A stretch of 64,000 bases of DNA from Nitrospirota bacterium (GTDB taxonomy: Bacteria; Nitrospirota; Nitrospiria; SBBL01; JAADHI01): NCBI GenBank assembly GCA_029261135.1, contig JAJDBX010000063.1, positions 40,043 to 104,042 on the forward strand. Reading direction: 5' to 3'. Below, one piece after another: positions 26,382-36,105 of this stretch (positions are counted from its first letter, which is position 1; each line of letters opens with the position of its first letter). Made by a program: the position numbers and the translations under genes. A model generated the notes under the pieces. It had not been told where the DNA came from and ran no database searches. It saw only the letters and a list, made by a program, of their open reading frames with translations.

Positions 26382-26931
26382 AGGACAGTACCAGGAAGGT
26401 CACATCGATTAAATCGGGATTAGAGAATTGTGTTTTCATTGAAAGCCGTTTAATGCGCAAGCGATGCGGACCCTTTTCAAGGGCGGACAAAAAAGGAATA
26501 ATCTGTGACAAGGTGACTTTCTCAACCTTCACCTCGACCGGGACTTCCCGGTAAAGTGATTGATGTTCCTCTGGGGTCAAAGGACGAATAAAGGCGATCT
26601 TATCCTTAATGCGGTTTTTTTCTGCATTTTCTTCCAGAAACGAAAGCGGTGAGAAGGTACTTTCAATCGGGAGCTGGTTCTCAACGATTTGGACCTGCTT
26701 TGAAAGTGCTTGGTATTCTTCTTTCAATTGAAGTAATTCACGCAAGGCCTGCTCCTTTCTTGGGATCAACTGATCAAGCCGGACAATTCGAGTTAGGGCG
26801 GGATCCACCAGTAAAAAAAAGATGAGCAATGAAAGCGCAGTGAGGCTGCCTCCGCCCAGCATCCATTTTTCACGTGTGGAGAGGCGGAGGATGAATTGAT
26901 CGATGCGACTAAGAAGTCCGGTTTTTTCCAC
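26362..26931 (-). CDS. gspM: Type II secretion system protein GspM
   Basis: A 189-residue bitopic inner-membrane protein: cytoplasmic N-terminus with LSTREKWML, one helix (about residues 28-45), a coiled-coil-like Glu/Gln-rich segment, and a periplasmic ferredoxin-like domain. GspM partners GspL in the inner-membrane platform. Identity follows from this layout and from its place between gspL and gspK, overlapping both. Confidence 0.82.
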   Translation of the reverse strand: MEKTGLLSRIDQFILRLSTREKWMLGGGSLTALSLLIFFLLVDPALTRIVRLDQLIPRKEQALRELLQLKEEYQALSKQVQIVENQLPIESTFSPLSFLEENAEKNRIKDKIAFIRPLTPEEHQSLYREVPVEVKVEKVTLSQIIPFLSALEKGPHRLRIKRLSMKTQFSNPDLIDVTFLVLSYEKVTS

Positions 26932-28630
26932 TGATTTCCTTTTGAAGGATGTTCATTTTTATCCGGAAGCGGACGTGTTTTTTCCTGGCACCTGATTTGG
27001 CGTCACTCACCTCAATTTGTTGAAACTGTTTGCTTGCGAGTAGCCCCCCACGAATCCGATCAACAGATTCAAATGAATCTGTCTGCGCTTGTATACGGAC
27101 GGTGCCCCCGTCAATCACGAGGTTGAACACATCAATCTTCACTTTGTCAGGGATGGAAAGGGTGATTTCTTTTAAAATGGTGAGCGGGCTGTTTTCTTTT
27201 ATCCCGAAAAAATCCCCGACCTGATGCTGTTGATTGATGGCGGCGCGGGTTTGTTCGACTTCATTTACGATATTTCTCGTGTTTGGAAAGATATTCAAAA
27301 ATGCGCTGCGAAGCTCATTCTTGATGCTTTGATACTGCTGCTCCTTTTTTTGATGGTGAAGGTAGAGGTCTCCCCCCATCAGTCCGAGCAAAAGGATTAA
27401 AATGAGGCTGATACTGACAAAGCGATTCCGCCGGGCGAGGGTTTCTTTTCCATAGGCAAATTCACCATGTCGGAAGTTGATGGGCGGGCCGTCACTGTCC
27501 TGAAGCGCCAGGCCGAAAGGCAGTGCATAAAAAGGGGAGATGGCTTCAGGTTCGATGTCCTCAATCCCGGAAATGTTATTCGCTGGACTCCCTTTTTCAA
27601 GATCGATTCTAATGGGCTCCATTTCGAGAACGCTTGAAAGGTGGGATTCAAAGCCATTGAGCAGACTGCCTGTGCCGCAGAGGTGAAAAAGTCGTCTTAC
27701 TTCAATATTTTCTATCGCTTCTGTCCCGGTGAAGCCAGAAGATTCTTGTTCATTGGCCGGACTTAAAAAGCGGATGCTTTTTTCAATTTCAGTGACGAGT
27801 CCTGAAATACTTTCTTCGATGGTTTCAAGGGTGACAATGGTTTTCTCGTCTGTAGGATCATCCATATTCAAGTCAATTTCTGATTTTATAATTTCAGCTT
27901 CGCTCCAGGAAATTTGGAGTGTTTTGGAAAGGGCTTCGGTAATAGCATTTTCCCCGATGGGGATGGTTCGAATCCAATTCAGATGACTTCCCAGAATATG
28001 GCAGAGGTGGGTGCGCTTCGGAGTCACATGAATGACGAGCGTCTCCGCTGTGGTATCTATTTTCATCCCCAGAAAATATTTAGCGTACGAAAAAAGGGAT
28101 AGGGCACTTGTTCCGATCCAAGCTGGATCAATCTCAAGGGTTTGCAATGTATCTAAAAGCCCCTGTAGTGTTTTTTTCGGCAGGGCAGAGACCAAGAGAT
28201 GTGTTTCCTGTGAATGATCGCCCCCATCAGGGTTTTGAGGGGAACTTTTCTTCGGGCGATTCAAGACCATGTAGTCGAGGGAGACCTCTTCAAGGTCAAA
28301 GGGCAGTTCTGACTCGACTTCGAAGGCTGCGATTTGGTTTATTTTTTTTAGATCTGTGAAAGGAAGGGTGATTTCCCGGTTGGAAACGAGGTCTCCCGGA
28401 ATCGCAAGCGCGATCAAATCACTCCTTTGAATGGTTCCTTCTGACAGCAGGGTTTCTAAGGCTGCAACTTGTCCTTGGGTCAGGAGAGACTCTGACATAT
28501 TTTCTTCATCTTCTCTTTTCACTGGGATCTCAAAGGCATTCAGCAAGCGAAGGTTTCGAAAGCGTTTGGCGAGTCGTATCCCGGTAATTGAGGCCGTTCC
28601 AATATTCAACCCGAGTATGGTTTGTTTCAT
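26909..28630 (-). CDS. gspL: Type II secretion system protein GspL (PilM-PilN-like)
   Basis: GspL links the GspE ATPase to the periplasmic parts. The 573-residue protein has an N-terminal actin-like domain that closely resembles PilM (LGLNIGTASITGIRL, then AIPGDLVSNREITLPF and ESELPFDLEEV), a membrane helix near residue 405 and a PilN-like periplasmic domain. It is longer than the ~400 residues of classical GspL, and the actin-like part looks more PilM-like. The neighbouring gspM and gspN fix its role. Confidence 0.85.
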   Translation of the reverse strand: MKQTILGLNIGTASITGIRLAKRFRNLRLLNAFEIPVKREDEENMSESLLTQGQVAALETLLSEGTIQRSDLIALAIPGDLVSNREITLPFTDLKKINQIAAFEVESELPFDLEEVSLDYMVLNRPKKSSPQNPDGGDHSQETHLLVSALPKKTLQGLLDTLQTLEIDPAWIGTSALSLFSYAKYFLGMKIDTTAETLVIHVTPKRTHLCHILGSHLNWIRTIPIGENAITEALSKTLQISWSEAEIIKSEIDLNMDDPTDEKTIVTLETIEESISGLVTEIEKSIRFLSPANEQESSGFTGTEAIENIEVRRLFHLCGTGSLLNGFESHLSSVLEMEPIRIDLEKGSPANNISGIEDIEPEAISPFYALPFGLALQDSDGPPINFRHGEFAYGKETLARRNRFVSISLILILLLGLMGGDLYLHHQKKEQQYQSIKNELRSAFLNIFPNTRNIVNEVEQTRAAINQQHQVGDFFGIKENSPLTILKEITLSIPDKVKIDVFNLVIDGGTVRIQAQTDSFESVDRIRGGLLASKQFQQIEVSDAKSGARKKHVRFRIKMNILQKEISGKNRTS

Positions 28631-28644
28631 CTTACCCGATATCC

Positions 28645-29544
28645 TTAAAATCCAAGACCCATTGTTTTACCATTCATGGCCAGTTTCGGTGCCCGTGCGG
28701 GGCCACTCATCCGAATTTTCAAGGGCCCATTCCCATTGTACCCTTGGATGAAGAGCTGAGCCATTTCCTTTAGAGCACCTTTGGGTGTGGCCTGAAGGGA
28801 GAACGTGAGTAAACTGTTTTCGGGTGGATTGCGAAGAAGAATGGTGCCACTTTCACTGTGAATGTCGGCGGTGTCTCCTTGGGCTGAAAATTGTTCAATC
28901 ACCGCGCGCCCTTCTTTCCAGAAAATTTTTCCCTTGATGTTTGTGAACATGATCTCTCCAATCGGAAGCGGTGTCCCGGCAAATTCTTTCATTTTTCCCT
29001 TCTGAATCTTGAAAGAGAGATTCCCACTTCCTTTTAGAATATCCTGATTTTTCCACTGGCTTTCAGCATTAAAAGAGAGGATCCCGGAGAGTCCTTCTTC
29101 TGTAATCGTTATTTCCTTTCCTTCTGCGTGTAATGCAAGGGCCATTTTTTCTTCTTTTTGTTGAATAGTCAAGTGACCTGGTATTATTCCGAAGGTCGAT
29201 CGAATTTCGAAATCGAACGCGGCCTCCTGTTTGAAAAGTAAGGGTAATAAAGAAAGGTCGACATCAAATGATTGTAGCTTGAGGGTGAGCATTCCAGCTG
29301 CTCTGCTGCCCAGTATCCGTTTAGGACATTTGATTTGAATGTTGTTCCAGGAGAGAGAAATTGGAAGCGCGTAGCGGCTCTCTTGAATGGTAACAATACA
29401 TCCGCTTTCTGTCTCTAATCTATGGAGCACTTGTTTTTCCAGTAGGTTGAAGGGGAAGGTGATCAACAAAAAAATCATAAACGTGAAGATCCCAAAAAAG
29501 GTATAGAACAAACCGCGAATCAGTTTTTCTTTTTGAATCTTCAT
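28645..29544 (-). CDS. gspN: Type II secretion system protein GspN
   Basis: The 299-residue protein has one N-terminal membrane helix followed by a long beta-rich periplasmic domain of AsmA-like style, with LLEKQVLHRLETESGC after the helix. This is the layout of the GspN family found in many non-enterobacterial type II systems. GspN is dispensable in some species and its exact role is unclear. It lies between gspJ and gspL, with one base between its start and the gspJ stop region. Confidence 0.78.
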   Translation of the reverse strand: MKIQKEKLIRGLFYTFFGIFTFMIFLLITFPFNLLEKQVLHRLETESGCIVTIQESRYALPISLSWNNIQIKCPKRILGSRAAGMLTLKLQSFDVDLSLLPLLFKQEAAFDFEIRSTFGIIPGHLTIQQKEEKMALALHAEGKEITITEEGLSGILSFNAESQWKNQDILKGSGNLSFKIQKGKMKEFAGTPLPIGEIMFTNIKGKIFWKEGRAVIEQFSAQGDTADIHSESGTILLRNPPENSLLTFSLQATPKGALKEMAQLFIQGYNGNGPLKIRMSGPARAPKLAMNGKTMGLGF

Positions 29545-30225
29545 TTACGAGCGGCCCATCGGAATATCGACCCAGGTCTTAAATCGCCGTGCCTCTTGTC
29601 CTTCTTGTTGCATGATGAACTCAATTTCTACAGCAGTAGGGGGGCGGTTGTTTTTCACATCAGCATCCCAGGTCTCGAGCCAGCTATCGGCTTTTTTGTC
29701 AAAGTAACGGAAACTGAGACCTTCTATCGGTCCCCCGAGTTCATTCACCACGGTTCTGCCGTTTGAAAGACGGGCTTCTTGAATCAGAAACTGATCTTGC
29801 AATGAATAACGGATGACGGCCCGATCCGATTCTGGGGTATTGTTTCCGATGATGGCATGCGAGACCGTACTGAATTCTAAGGCATCATTGGGGAAGGTCG
29901 TATTGCCCTCGAGTCGTTCACTATCCTCTCCCCTGAAGGTCAGTTCTGCTGTGTTCGTCGCTGATGTTGAGCCTGCGATTTTGGGGGTGATGTAGACCAT
30001 CGTGAGATCGTTAGAGAGGTAGTAGATGCCAAGCCGTGTGAGTCGATACCGTTCCGCGTCTTCTTCCATTTGCTCGCTGCTATGATAGACATTATTGAAG
30101 GTGCCATAAATAATCGTAAAAATGATCGAGAGGATGCCGAGCGAAATCATGATTTCAAGCAGTGTAAAGCCTGCGATACTCCGCTTTGGGGGTATGGTGT
30201 CATTCCCGTTCCTGTAGACCCGCAT
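29545..30225 (-). CDS. gspJ: Type II secretion system minor pseudopilin GspJ
   Basis: The prepilin leader ends IAGFTLLEIMISLGIL, with cleavage expected after Gly and Glu at +5. The helix is followed by a Glu-rich segment (SSEQMEEDAERYRLTR) and the GspJ/PulJ-type beta domain. Length 226 residues. GspJ forms the pseudopilus tip with GspI and GspK. The start overlaps the gspI stop by one base. Confidence 0.87.
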   Translation of the reverse strand: MRVYRNGNDTIPPKRSIAGFTLLEIMISLGILSIIFTIIYGTFNNVYHSSEQMEEDAERYRLTRLGIYYLSNDLTMVYITPKIAGSTSATNTAELTFRGEDSERLEGNTTFPNDALEFSTVSHAIIGNNTPESDRAVIRYSLQDQFLIQEARLSNGRTVVNELGGPIEGLSFRYFDKKADSWLETWDADVKNNRPPTAVEIEFIMQQEGQEARRFKTWVDIPMGRS

Positions 30226-30668
30226 CAGTTGTTTCCTGTGAATATTCCGACAGGCGCATTCCCTGTTGTTGCATTGTTAAAAAGGTAGGTGGTCACGTCC
30301 ACCGTTTCTTCTCGATTATTCTCTTTCCAGACGATTTGAACCAGGAGTTCTCTGATCTCTTGAACAGGGGTTTGAATCACGGTCTGCCGCCAGGAATATT
30401 GTGGGGATTCATCTCCGAAGTCGCCTTTTTCTTCCCCCAAACCTGCAAAACCCTGTGCTGAAATTTCGGTTGTTTTTTGCCGGGCGAGGAGTGTGGCTTC
30501 GATGATATGTCGGCTTTTCTCCGCAAGAGAAATCCCTCGATTGCGAAGACCCAGTAACACAACGAGAGAGATTGAAAGCACAGAAAGTGCGACCATGATT
30601 TCGATCAGCGTGAATCCTTTCTTTGAATGGATGTGATTAAAGTGCCGATCGTTCATATTTATCCACAT
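30225..30668 (-). CDS. gspI: Type II secretion system minor pseudopilin GspI
   Basis: The leader ends KKGFTLIEIMVALSVL with Glu at +5; the downstream LARQKTTEI-A region is typical of GspI. The mature protein is about 125 residues. The start may be at 30668 or at the in-frame ATG 30656, both inside the end of gspH. GspI nucleates the tip complex of the pseudopilus. Confidence 0.87.
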   Translation of the reverse strand: MWINMNDRHFNHIHSKKGFTLIEIMVALSVLSISLVVLLGLRNRGISLAEKSRHIIEATLLARQKTTEISAQGFAGLGEEKGDFGDESPQYSWRQTVIQTPVQEIRELLVQIVWKENNREETVDVTTYLFNNATTGNAPVGIFTGNN

Positions 30669-31188
30669 ATCGATCGATGACCTTCACGCGACCGGTCAAT
30701 CCGTTGATCATCAATGTCCAAATTTCTTCCCCATCCCTTAAATGGATGACTGTTTTTTCAACCCCTAAGTTAAAAAAGGTCGTGTACGCTTCACCATCCT
30801 GTACCTTGCCGTGCCGAGGGGTGACGACATCTTCAAAAGACATGCCTTTAGGTAATGCGCGTCCGGAAATAAGGACATCCGATGTCGGAATGAATTGCCT
30901 TCCACTCCGAATTTTAACAAAATAGGCTTCCTCTTCAAGGTCATAATAGAGCCGGAATTCTTTTTTTGTGGCGACAGATTCCTGCGCAAGGTGTTGAATC
31001 AATCCTGCAAGATGGCGTGTGCTGCTCTTGCCCTTATTCAGGCCAAAGGCAGAGAATTTAGGAAAGACCATCACTGCCGCAATCCCCAGAATCGTGATAA
31101 CAATGACCAACTCCAGCAGTGTAAAGCCGGCATTATCACGCAATGTCACGCCGCTAGTTGAGATCCCAGTTTTCGATGTCGGCATCAT
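30637..31188 (-). CDS. gspH: Type II secretion system pseudopilin GspH
   Basis: The leader ends NAGFTLLELVIVITILGI with Glu at +5, followed by a helix and the GspH beta domain. I choose ATG 31188 because GGAGAAGGGG lies just upstream and because the farther ATG at 31287 would place ~100 bases inside gspG. This gives 183 residues, still with a long basic leader. GspH binds the tip complex to the main pseudopilus. Confidence 0.82.
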   Translation of the reverse strand: MMPTSKTGISTSGVTLRDNAGFTLLELVIVITILGIAAVMVFPKFSAFGLNKGKSSTRHLAGLIQHLAQESVATKKEFRLYYDLEEEAYFVKIRSGRQFIPTSDVLISGRALPKGMSFEDVVTPRHGKVQDGEAYTTFFNLGVEKTVIHLRDGEEIWTLMINGLTGRVKVIDRYVDKYERSAL

Positions 31189-31615
31189 CCCCTTCTCCAC
31201 CCGGTTCATTGTCAGGGCCGTATGAGACAAGATCATATGGGCCATGTGTTCCCGGACTGACATACACATAGGGATTATCCCAAGCATCGTCTGGGATCTT
31301 TGCTAAGTAGCCCCCTTCTTTCCAGTGTTTCGGAATGATTCCGACGGTGGGAAGATTGACCAAGGCATCCAGGTTTTGTTCTGTGCTCGGGTAGACCCCG
31401 TTATCCAGCTTGTACAACTGAAGTGCCCCCTCGATATTTTTGATTTGGGTTTTGGTCGCGACCCTTCTGGCCTGATCTGACCGACCGACCATTTTAGGGG
31501 CGACCAGTGCAATCAAAATGGCCAGAATGGTCACGACGACCATGATTTCAATTAAGGTGAATCCCTTTTCAGATTGTTTCTGTATGTTCTTTTTGAACCG
31601 GTGTGTGAATCTCAT
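31154..31615 (-). CDS. gspG: Type II secretion system major pseudopilin GspG
   Basis: GspG is the main subunit of the pseudopilus. The leader ends EKGFTLIEIMVVVTIL; the body shows APKMVGRSDQARR, IEGALQLYKLDNG-YP and the C-terminal calcium-site region with DAWDNPY and DLVSYGPD. The length of 153 residues is standard. It is encoded between gspF and gspH, as usual. Confidence 0.95.
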   Translation of the reverse strand: MRFTHRFKKNIQKQSEKGFTLIEIMVVVTILAILIALVAPKMVGRSDQARRVATKTQIKNIEGALQLYKLDNGVYPSTEQNLDALVNLPTVGIIPKHWKEGGYLAKIPDDAWDNPYVYVSPGTHGPYDLVSYGPDNEPGGEGDDADIENWDLN

Positions 31616-31674
31616 CTCGTTCCTCGTTCATTCTGACGCATTGAATTTATTTACACTTTGTTTCAAGGCAAGGA

Positions 31675-32892
31675 TTATCCGACCATTTGGCTGACTTCAA
31701 AGATGGGCAGCAATATGGCCAATACAATAAAAAGAATAGCAAATCCCATCCCTAAAATCATCACTGGCCCTAAGAGAGAGGTCATACTTGTTACGACGTT
31801 TTCGACTTCATTATCGTAGGCTTCTGAAACTTTCTGCAACATGGTTTCCAACTCCCCGCTTTTTTCTCCGATGCTGATCATGTGGGTGACGAGTGGAGGA
31901 AAAAGGCCGCTCCGTTTGAGTGGATCGGCAATGGATTCCCCTTCCCGGATATTGCCTCGTGCTTCATGTATGGTGGCTTCGAGTACTTTGTTGCCCACCA
32001 CTTCTTGGACAATCTCAAGTGCCTTCAGTAATTGTACCCCGCTGGCCAATAAAGTGGCGAGCGTTTTGGTAAATCGCGATATGGCGATCATTTTGACCAC
32101 TCGGCCAATGAGCGGAAGCTTCAGTGAAATGGCATCGTATTTTTCTCGTCCTTCTGGTGTCGCGATGTGTCGCTTGAGAAATAAGACGCCGATAGCGATC
32201 AGGATAAAAACAATCCAGCCATAACTTTGAACAAAGTCGCTGATGGATAAAAGGATGACCGTGGGTAGTGGGAGCGCATGGTTGAGATCGTCAAAAATAG
32301 AGGTTACTTTTGGAACCACATACGCGATCAAAAAGAGGAGAATCAGTGTGCTGACCAACATCATTAAAATGGGGTAGGTCATCATTGAAAAGATTTTCCC
32401 CCGAAGCCGAACCTGATTTTCGAGGTAGTCCGCGAGACGCAGTAATATTTGGTCGAGTGCCCCACTGGCTTCTCCTGCGCGAACCATTTGGCAATACAGG
32501 ATGGAAAAGACTTTCGGGTGTCGTGCTAAGGCATCTGCAAAGGCTCCGCCCTCTTTTACGCCTTCCCGGACGTTGACCCACACTTTTTTTGCCGCTTTGT
32601 TCTCTGTCTGATCGATCAGTGCGGAGAGTCCTTCCATAATAGAAAGGCCTGCGGCAAGCAGTGTGGACATCTGCCGGGTGGCCAAGGCTGTGTCGGAAAG
32701 GGAGATTCGCTGTTGAAATGAAAACGCTTCCCGTGCCTGAACCTCTGCCACTGCTTTTGCCGACATGATTTCTGTCGGGAAAATGCCGCTTTGCCGCAGT
32801 TTAGATCTCGCCTGCCGCGGATTATCGGCATCAATGACGCCGACAGCATTTTTCCCCTGAAGGTTCAAGCCTTTATATTCAAAGACCGCCAT
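31675..32892 (-). CDS. gspF: Type II secretion system inner-membrane protein GspF
   Basis: The 405-residue platform protein has two repeats of the GspF/PilC cytoplasmic domain (around RQMSTLLAAGLSIMEGL and FTKTLATLLASGVQLL) and three membrane helices. It is the likely core of the inner-membrane platform that the GspE motor works on. Its ATG lies three bases after the gspE stop. Confidence 0.95.
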   Translation of the reverse strand: MAVFEYKGLNLQGKNAVGVIDADNPRQARSKLRQSGIFPTEIMSAKAVAEVQAREAFSFQQRISLSDTALATRQMSTLLAAGLSIMEGLSALIDQTENKAAKKVWVNVREGVKEGGAFADALARHPKVFSILYCQMVRAGEASGALDQILLRLADYLENQVRLRGKIFSMMTYPILMMLVSTLILLFLIAYVVPKVTSIFDDLNHALPLPTVILLSISDFVQSYGWIVFILIAIGVLFLKRHIATPEGREKYDAISLKLPLIGRVVKMIAISRFTKTLATLLASGVQLLKALEIVQEVVGNKVLEATIHEARGNIREGESIADPLKRSGLFPPLVTHMISIGEKSGELETMLQKVSEAYDNEVENVVTSMTSLLGPVMILGMGFAILFIVLAILLPIFEVSQMVG

Positions 32893-32895
32893 GGT

Positions 32896-34602
32896 TTAAA
32901 TATTTTCCTCTTGTGTCACACGGAGTACTTCTTCAGTTGTGGTTTGGCCTGCAATAACACGCATTGCACCATCCTCCCGGAGGCTGACCATCCCTTTTGA
33001 AAGGGCTTTGGCTTTGATTTGGGCGGAATCGACTTTGGAGAGCACCATGTTTCTAATTTCATCGTCGAGAATCAAAATCTCATAAATGCCGGATCGCCCT
33101 TTAAATCCGGTATTTAAACATTCTGAGCAGCCAGTGCCTTTAAAAAAAGAATGTTTCGCATCGGAAGGGAGTCCGAGTTTTTGATATTCTTCTACGGTGG
33201 GGGAATAGGCGCTTCGGCAGGCTTGGCAGATTTTTCGAACCAGACGTTGAGCGATAATGGCCACAACGGATGAGGAAACCAGAAAGGGCTCGATTCCCAT
33301 ATCCAAGAGCCGGGTGACGGCACCGGCAGAATCGTTGGTGTGAAGGGTAGAAAAAACGAGATGACCCGTCAAGGATGCATGGATGGCGATATCCGCTGTT
33401 TCGACATCCCGGATTTCTCCAATCATGATGACATCGGGGTCTTGCCTTAAGATGGATCTGAGCCCTCTGGCAAAGCTCAGGTCGATTTTTGAGTTCACTT
33501 GAATTTGACCAATGCCCTGTAATTGATACTCTATGGGGTCTTCGATGGTTAGAATATTTTTATCGGGAGAATTGATCCGGCTCAATGCAGAATACAGGGT
33601 TGTGGTCTTTCCACTTCCGGTTGGGCCGGTCACGAGAATAATGCCGTGGGCCATTTTAATTAATTGCCCGATCGATTTCATGTTTTTTTGAGAGAGTCCG
33701 ATCTCATCGAGATTGAGCGATTCAGTCGATTTTTCTAAAATTCGAAGAACAAGCCGTTCTCCATGTGCGGTGGGGATGTCTGAGACTCGGATGTCGATCT
33801 CTCTTCCGCCGATACGGAGGCTGATTCTGCCATCTTGCGGCAGCCTTTTTTCGGCGATATTCATCCCGGACATAATTTTAATGCGTGAAGTGAGCGCGGA
33901 TTGCAGGCGTTTTGGCGAGGTCAGAATATTGTAAAGCACACCATCGACACGAAAACGGATTTTGACTTCGCGTTCAAAGGGTTCAAAATGGATGTCGGAG
34001 GCCCGTTGTTGCACGGCTTGAAAAAAAATAGAATTGACGAGGAGGATCATCGGTGCTTCATCATCAGTGTCGAGCAAATCTTCCGGTTCAGCAAGCTCTT
34101 CAGCGAGGGTGCTGAGGTTTTCACCTGAAAAATCGGACATCGCGTCTTCCGGGCGTTCTGTTGCCAACTCATAGACTTGATGAATGCAGCGCATGATCTC
34201 GGTCGAAGGCGCTATGCTTAGACTGATCGGGGCTTTCAGTAATAATTGAAAGTCATCAATTGCGGTAAGATTCAGGGGTTTGGCGGTGGCGCAGAGAATG
34301 TGTTTTCCTGCTCGTTTAATGGGTAGAAACTGGTGCCGCTTTGCAAAAGAAAGCGGCACCAGTTGTATGAGTGTGGGGTCAATCTCGTTAATGTCCAATT
34401 GTGAGAAGTAGGGGATTTTCCATTGTTCTGAGAAGGCTTCCAATAAGGTTTCTTCTTTCAAATGCTTTAGTCGGACGAGAATATCGCCGATAGATCCCCC
34501 CTCTTCTTTTTGTAGCTGTAGCGCTTCGACGACTTGCGTCGGCGTGATGCTGCCTTTTTCGATAAAAATTTCGCCAATAAGCGGACGTTTTTTTTGAATC
34601 AA
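32896..34602 (-). CDS. gspE: Type II secretion ATPase GspE
   Basis: The hexameric cytoplasmic motor that drives pseudopilus assembly. Visible are Walker A GPTGSGKTTTLYSAL, Walker B region GEIRDVETADIA, the His-box TGHLVFSTLHTNDSAG, and a zinc-binding CQACRSAY / CSECLNTG pair near the end. The N-terminus is a MshEN-type domain with two 24-residue motifs (residues 8-31 and 37-60) spaced by five residues, but the RLG triplets have become LIG and SIG; the arginines used for c-di-GMP contact are missing. It therefore probably does not respond to that nucleotide, unlike the pilus ATPase at 43704. Confidence 0.94.
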   Translation of the reverse strand: MIQKKRPLIGEIFIEKGSITPTQVVEALQLQKEEGGSIGDILVRLKHLKEETLLEAFSEQWKIPYFSQLDINEIDPTLIQLVPLSFAKRHQFLPIKRAGKHILCATAKPLNLTAIDDFQLLLKAPISLSIAPSTEIMRCIHQVYELATERPEDAMSDFSGENLSTLAEELAEPEDLLDTDDEAPMILLVNSIFFQAVQQRASDIHFEPFEREVKIRFRVDGVLYNILTSPKRLQSALTSRIKIMSGMNIAEKRLPQDGRISLRIGGREIDIRVSDIPTAHGERLVLRILEKSTESLNLDEIGLSQKNMKSIGQLIKMAHGIILVTGPTGSGKTTTLYSALSRINSPDKNILTIEDPIEYQLQGIGQIQVNSKIDLSFARGLRSILRQDPDVIMIGEIRDVETADIAIHASLTGHLVFSTLHTNDSAGAVTRLLDMGIEPFLVSSSVVAIIAQRLVRKICQACRSAYSPTVEEYQKLGLPSDAKHSFFKGTGCSECLNTGFKGRSGIYEILILDDEIRNMVLSKVDSAQIKAKALSKGMVSLREDGAMRVIAGQTTTEEVLRVTQEENI

Positions 34603-34646
34603 GTGTCAACCTCATGCAATGGGGTCAGTCCTATACGTTGTGTGTG

Positions 34647-36098
34647 TTACCGAGGCAGATCAACCATTTCATTAAACGATGCCGCCCGGTTTTCTCTTTG
34701 TGCCACGGGTAGGTTTTTCTCTATGAAATGGCCGACATCTTTGGTTTTTTGATTTTTGATCTCTGTCAACTCTTCTTCATTCAGGATAATATGCGGGGTC
34801 AGAAAGATCATTAAATTGGTCTTTTCAACCCGGGTGGACTTAAAATGAAAGAGCCATCCGATCAGTGGAATATCCCCCAAAAAAGGGACTTTGCGGTCGA
34901 TAGTGATGAGGTTGTCTTTTATGAGGCCGCCGATCACAACGGTTTGTCCATCATTGGCCACGACGGTTGTGCTCGCGGAGCGTTTATTGGTCGTCGGGCC
35001 AAGATTTTCCCCTTCAGAGGTGACCACAGTTTCAACCACAGAAGAGATTTCTTGGTAAACATCAAGCTGCACACGGTCATTATCAAGGACATCAGGGGTC
35101 AGACGCAGGATGATACCAACATCTTTTCGTTCGATGGTGGTTTGCACATTTCCCCCGGATGTTTGGCTTTGTGCCCCTGGAAAAGGGACATTCTGCGCAA
35201 CAACAATCTCAGCTTTCTGTTTGTCGGTGGTTAATATTTGGGGTGTGGAAAGGATATTTACATCTGAAGAAGATTTTAAAGCTCTTAAAATCATTTGTAC
35301 ATTCACTGAGCCAATCGCGACGCCAGCACCAGAGGCTGCAGTGAATACACTCTGTAAATCTAGCCCGTTGATGCCACCGACGACGCCGAGGTCGTTTTTG
35401 GAAAATAGATCAGCCCTTCCACCAAATGCAGCGCTGATATCGGTGCCGATTTCCTTAAATTTATCTGCTGAAAGTTCCATCACGACCGCCTCGACGTAGA
35501 CTTGGCGCCTTTTTTTATCGAGCTGTTTTATGACATCTTTCAGAATGTCGTAATCGGAAGTTGTTGCAGTAATGATGAGCGTGTTGGTTTCTTTATCCGT
35601 TAAAATCAGGACTTGACCTGAGAACCCTTTTTTCCCGGACCTTTTTTGTTTTCCACGTGCAGCAGTTTTTGAAACCAGCCCCCGCAAGACTTTTGCAATC
35701 TCCTCTGATTTCATATTTTCAAGCGGATAAACGAAAACCTCGCGGTCGGGCTGAACTTCGGAAAAGGGTCGAATGAGATAAACATCTCCGCTTTCAACAA
35801 CGGTGAGCCCTTTTAACTCTAGTACGGAAAGAAAGACTTCGAAGACGCGATTGACCGGGATTTTATTTGGCGAGATGATAGAGATTTTTCCACGCACCTT
35901 TTCATCAATGACAAAGTTTTTTCCGGTGAGTTCGCTGATGAGTTTGACTAAAACAGGGAGATCGACGTCATTAAAATCAAGTGTGACTTCTTTTCTTGAA
36001 GCTGTTTTTCCAGCCCCTTCGGATTGAAGTGGGAAAAATAGCAATGCGATAAAACTGATGGCCCATAATACCCCGATGGCGCTATGTCTACACTTCAT
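34647..36098 (-). CDS. gspD: Type II secretion secretin GspD, short form
   Basis: GspD forms the outer-membrane channel. ATG 36098 is chosen as start because it gives a classical signal peptide (WAISFIALLFFPLQSEGAG) and has AAGGA upstream; the farther ATG at 36191 lies inside gspC. The mature protein has an N0 domain (VTLDFNDVDLPVLVKLI), one KH-type N domain with ITATTSDYDILKDVIKQLD, and a secretin core (VPFPGAQSQ, VVIGGLI, PLIGWLF, NLMIFLTPHI). At ~483 residues it is short: the usual form has N1, N2 and N3 modules, and only one is visible here. Confidence 0.93.
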   Translation of the reverse strand: MKCRHSAIGVLWAISFIALLFFPLQSEGAGKTASRKEVTLDFNDVDLPVLVKLISELTGKNFVIDEKVRGKISIISPNKIPVNRVFEVFLSVLELKGLTVVESGDVYLIRPFSEVQPDREVFVYPLENMKSEEIAKVLRGLVSKTAARGKQKRSGKKGFSGQVLILTDKETNTLIITATTSDYDILKDVIKQLDKKRRQVYVEAVVMELSADKFKEIGTDISAAFGGRADLFSKNDLGVVGGINGLDLQSVFTAASGAGVAIGSVNVQMILRALKSSSDVNILSTPQILTTDKQKAEIVVAQNVPFPGAQSQTSGGNVQTTIERKDVGIILRLTPDVLDNDRVQLDVYQEISSVVETVVTSEGENLGPTTNKRSASTTVVANDGQTVVIGGLIKDNLITIDRKVPFLGDIPLIGWLFHFKSTRVEKTNLMIFLTPHIILNEEELTEIKNQKTKDVGHFIEKNLPVAQRENRAASFNEMVDLPR

Positions 36099-36105
36099 CG
36101 TGTCC

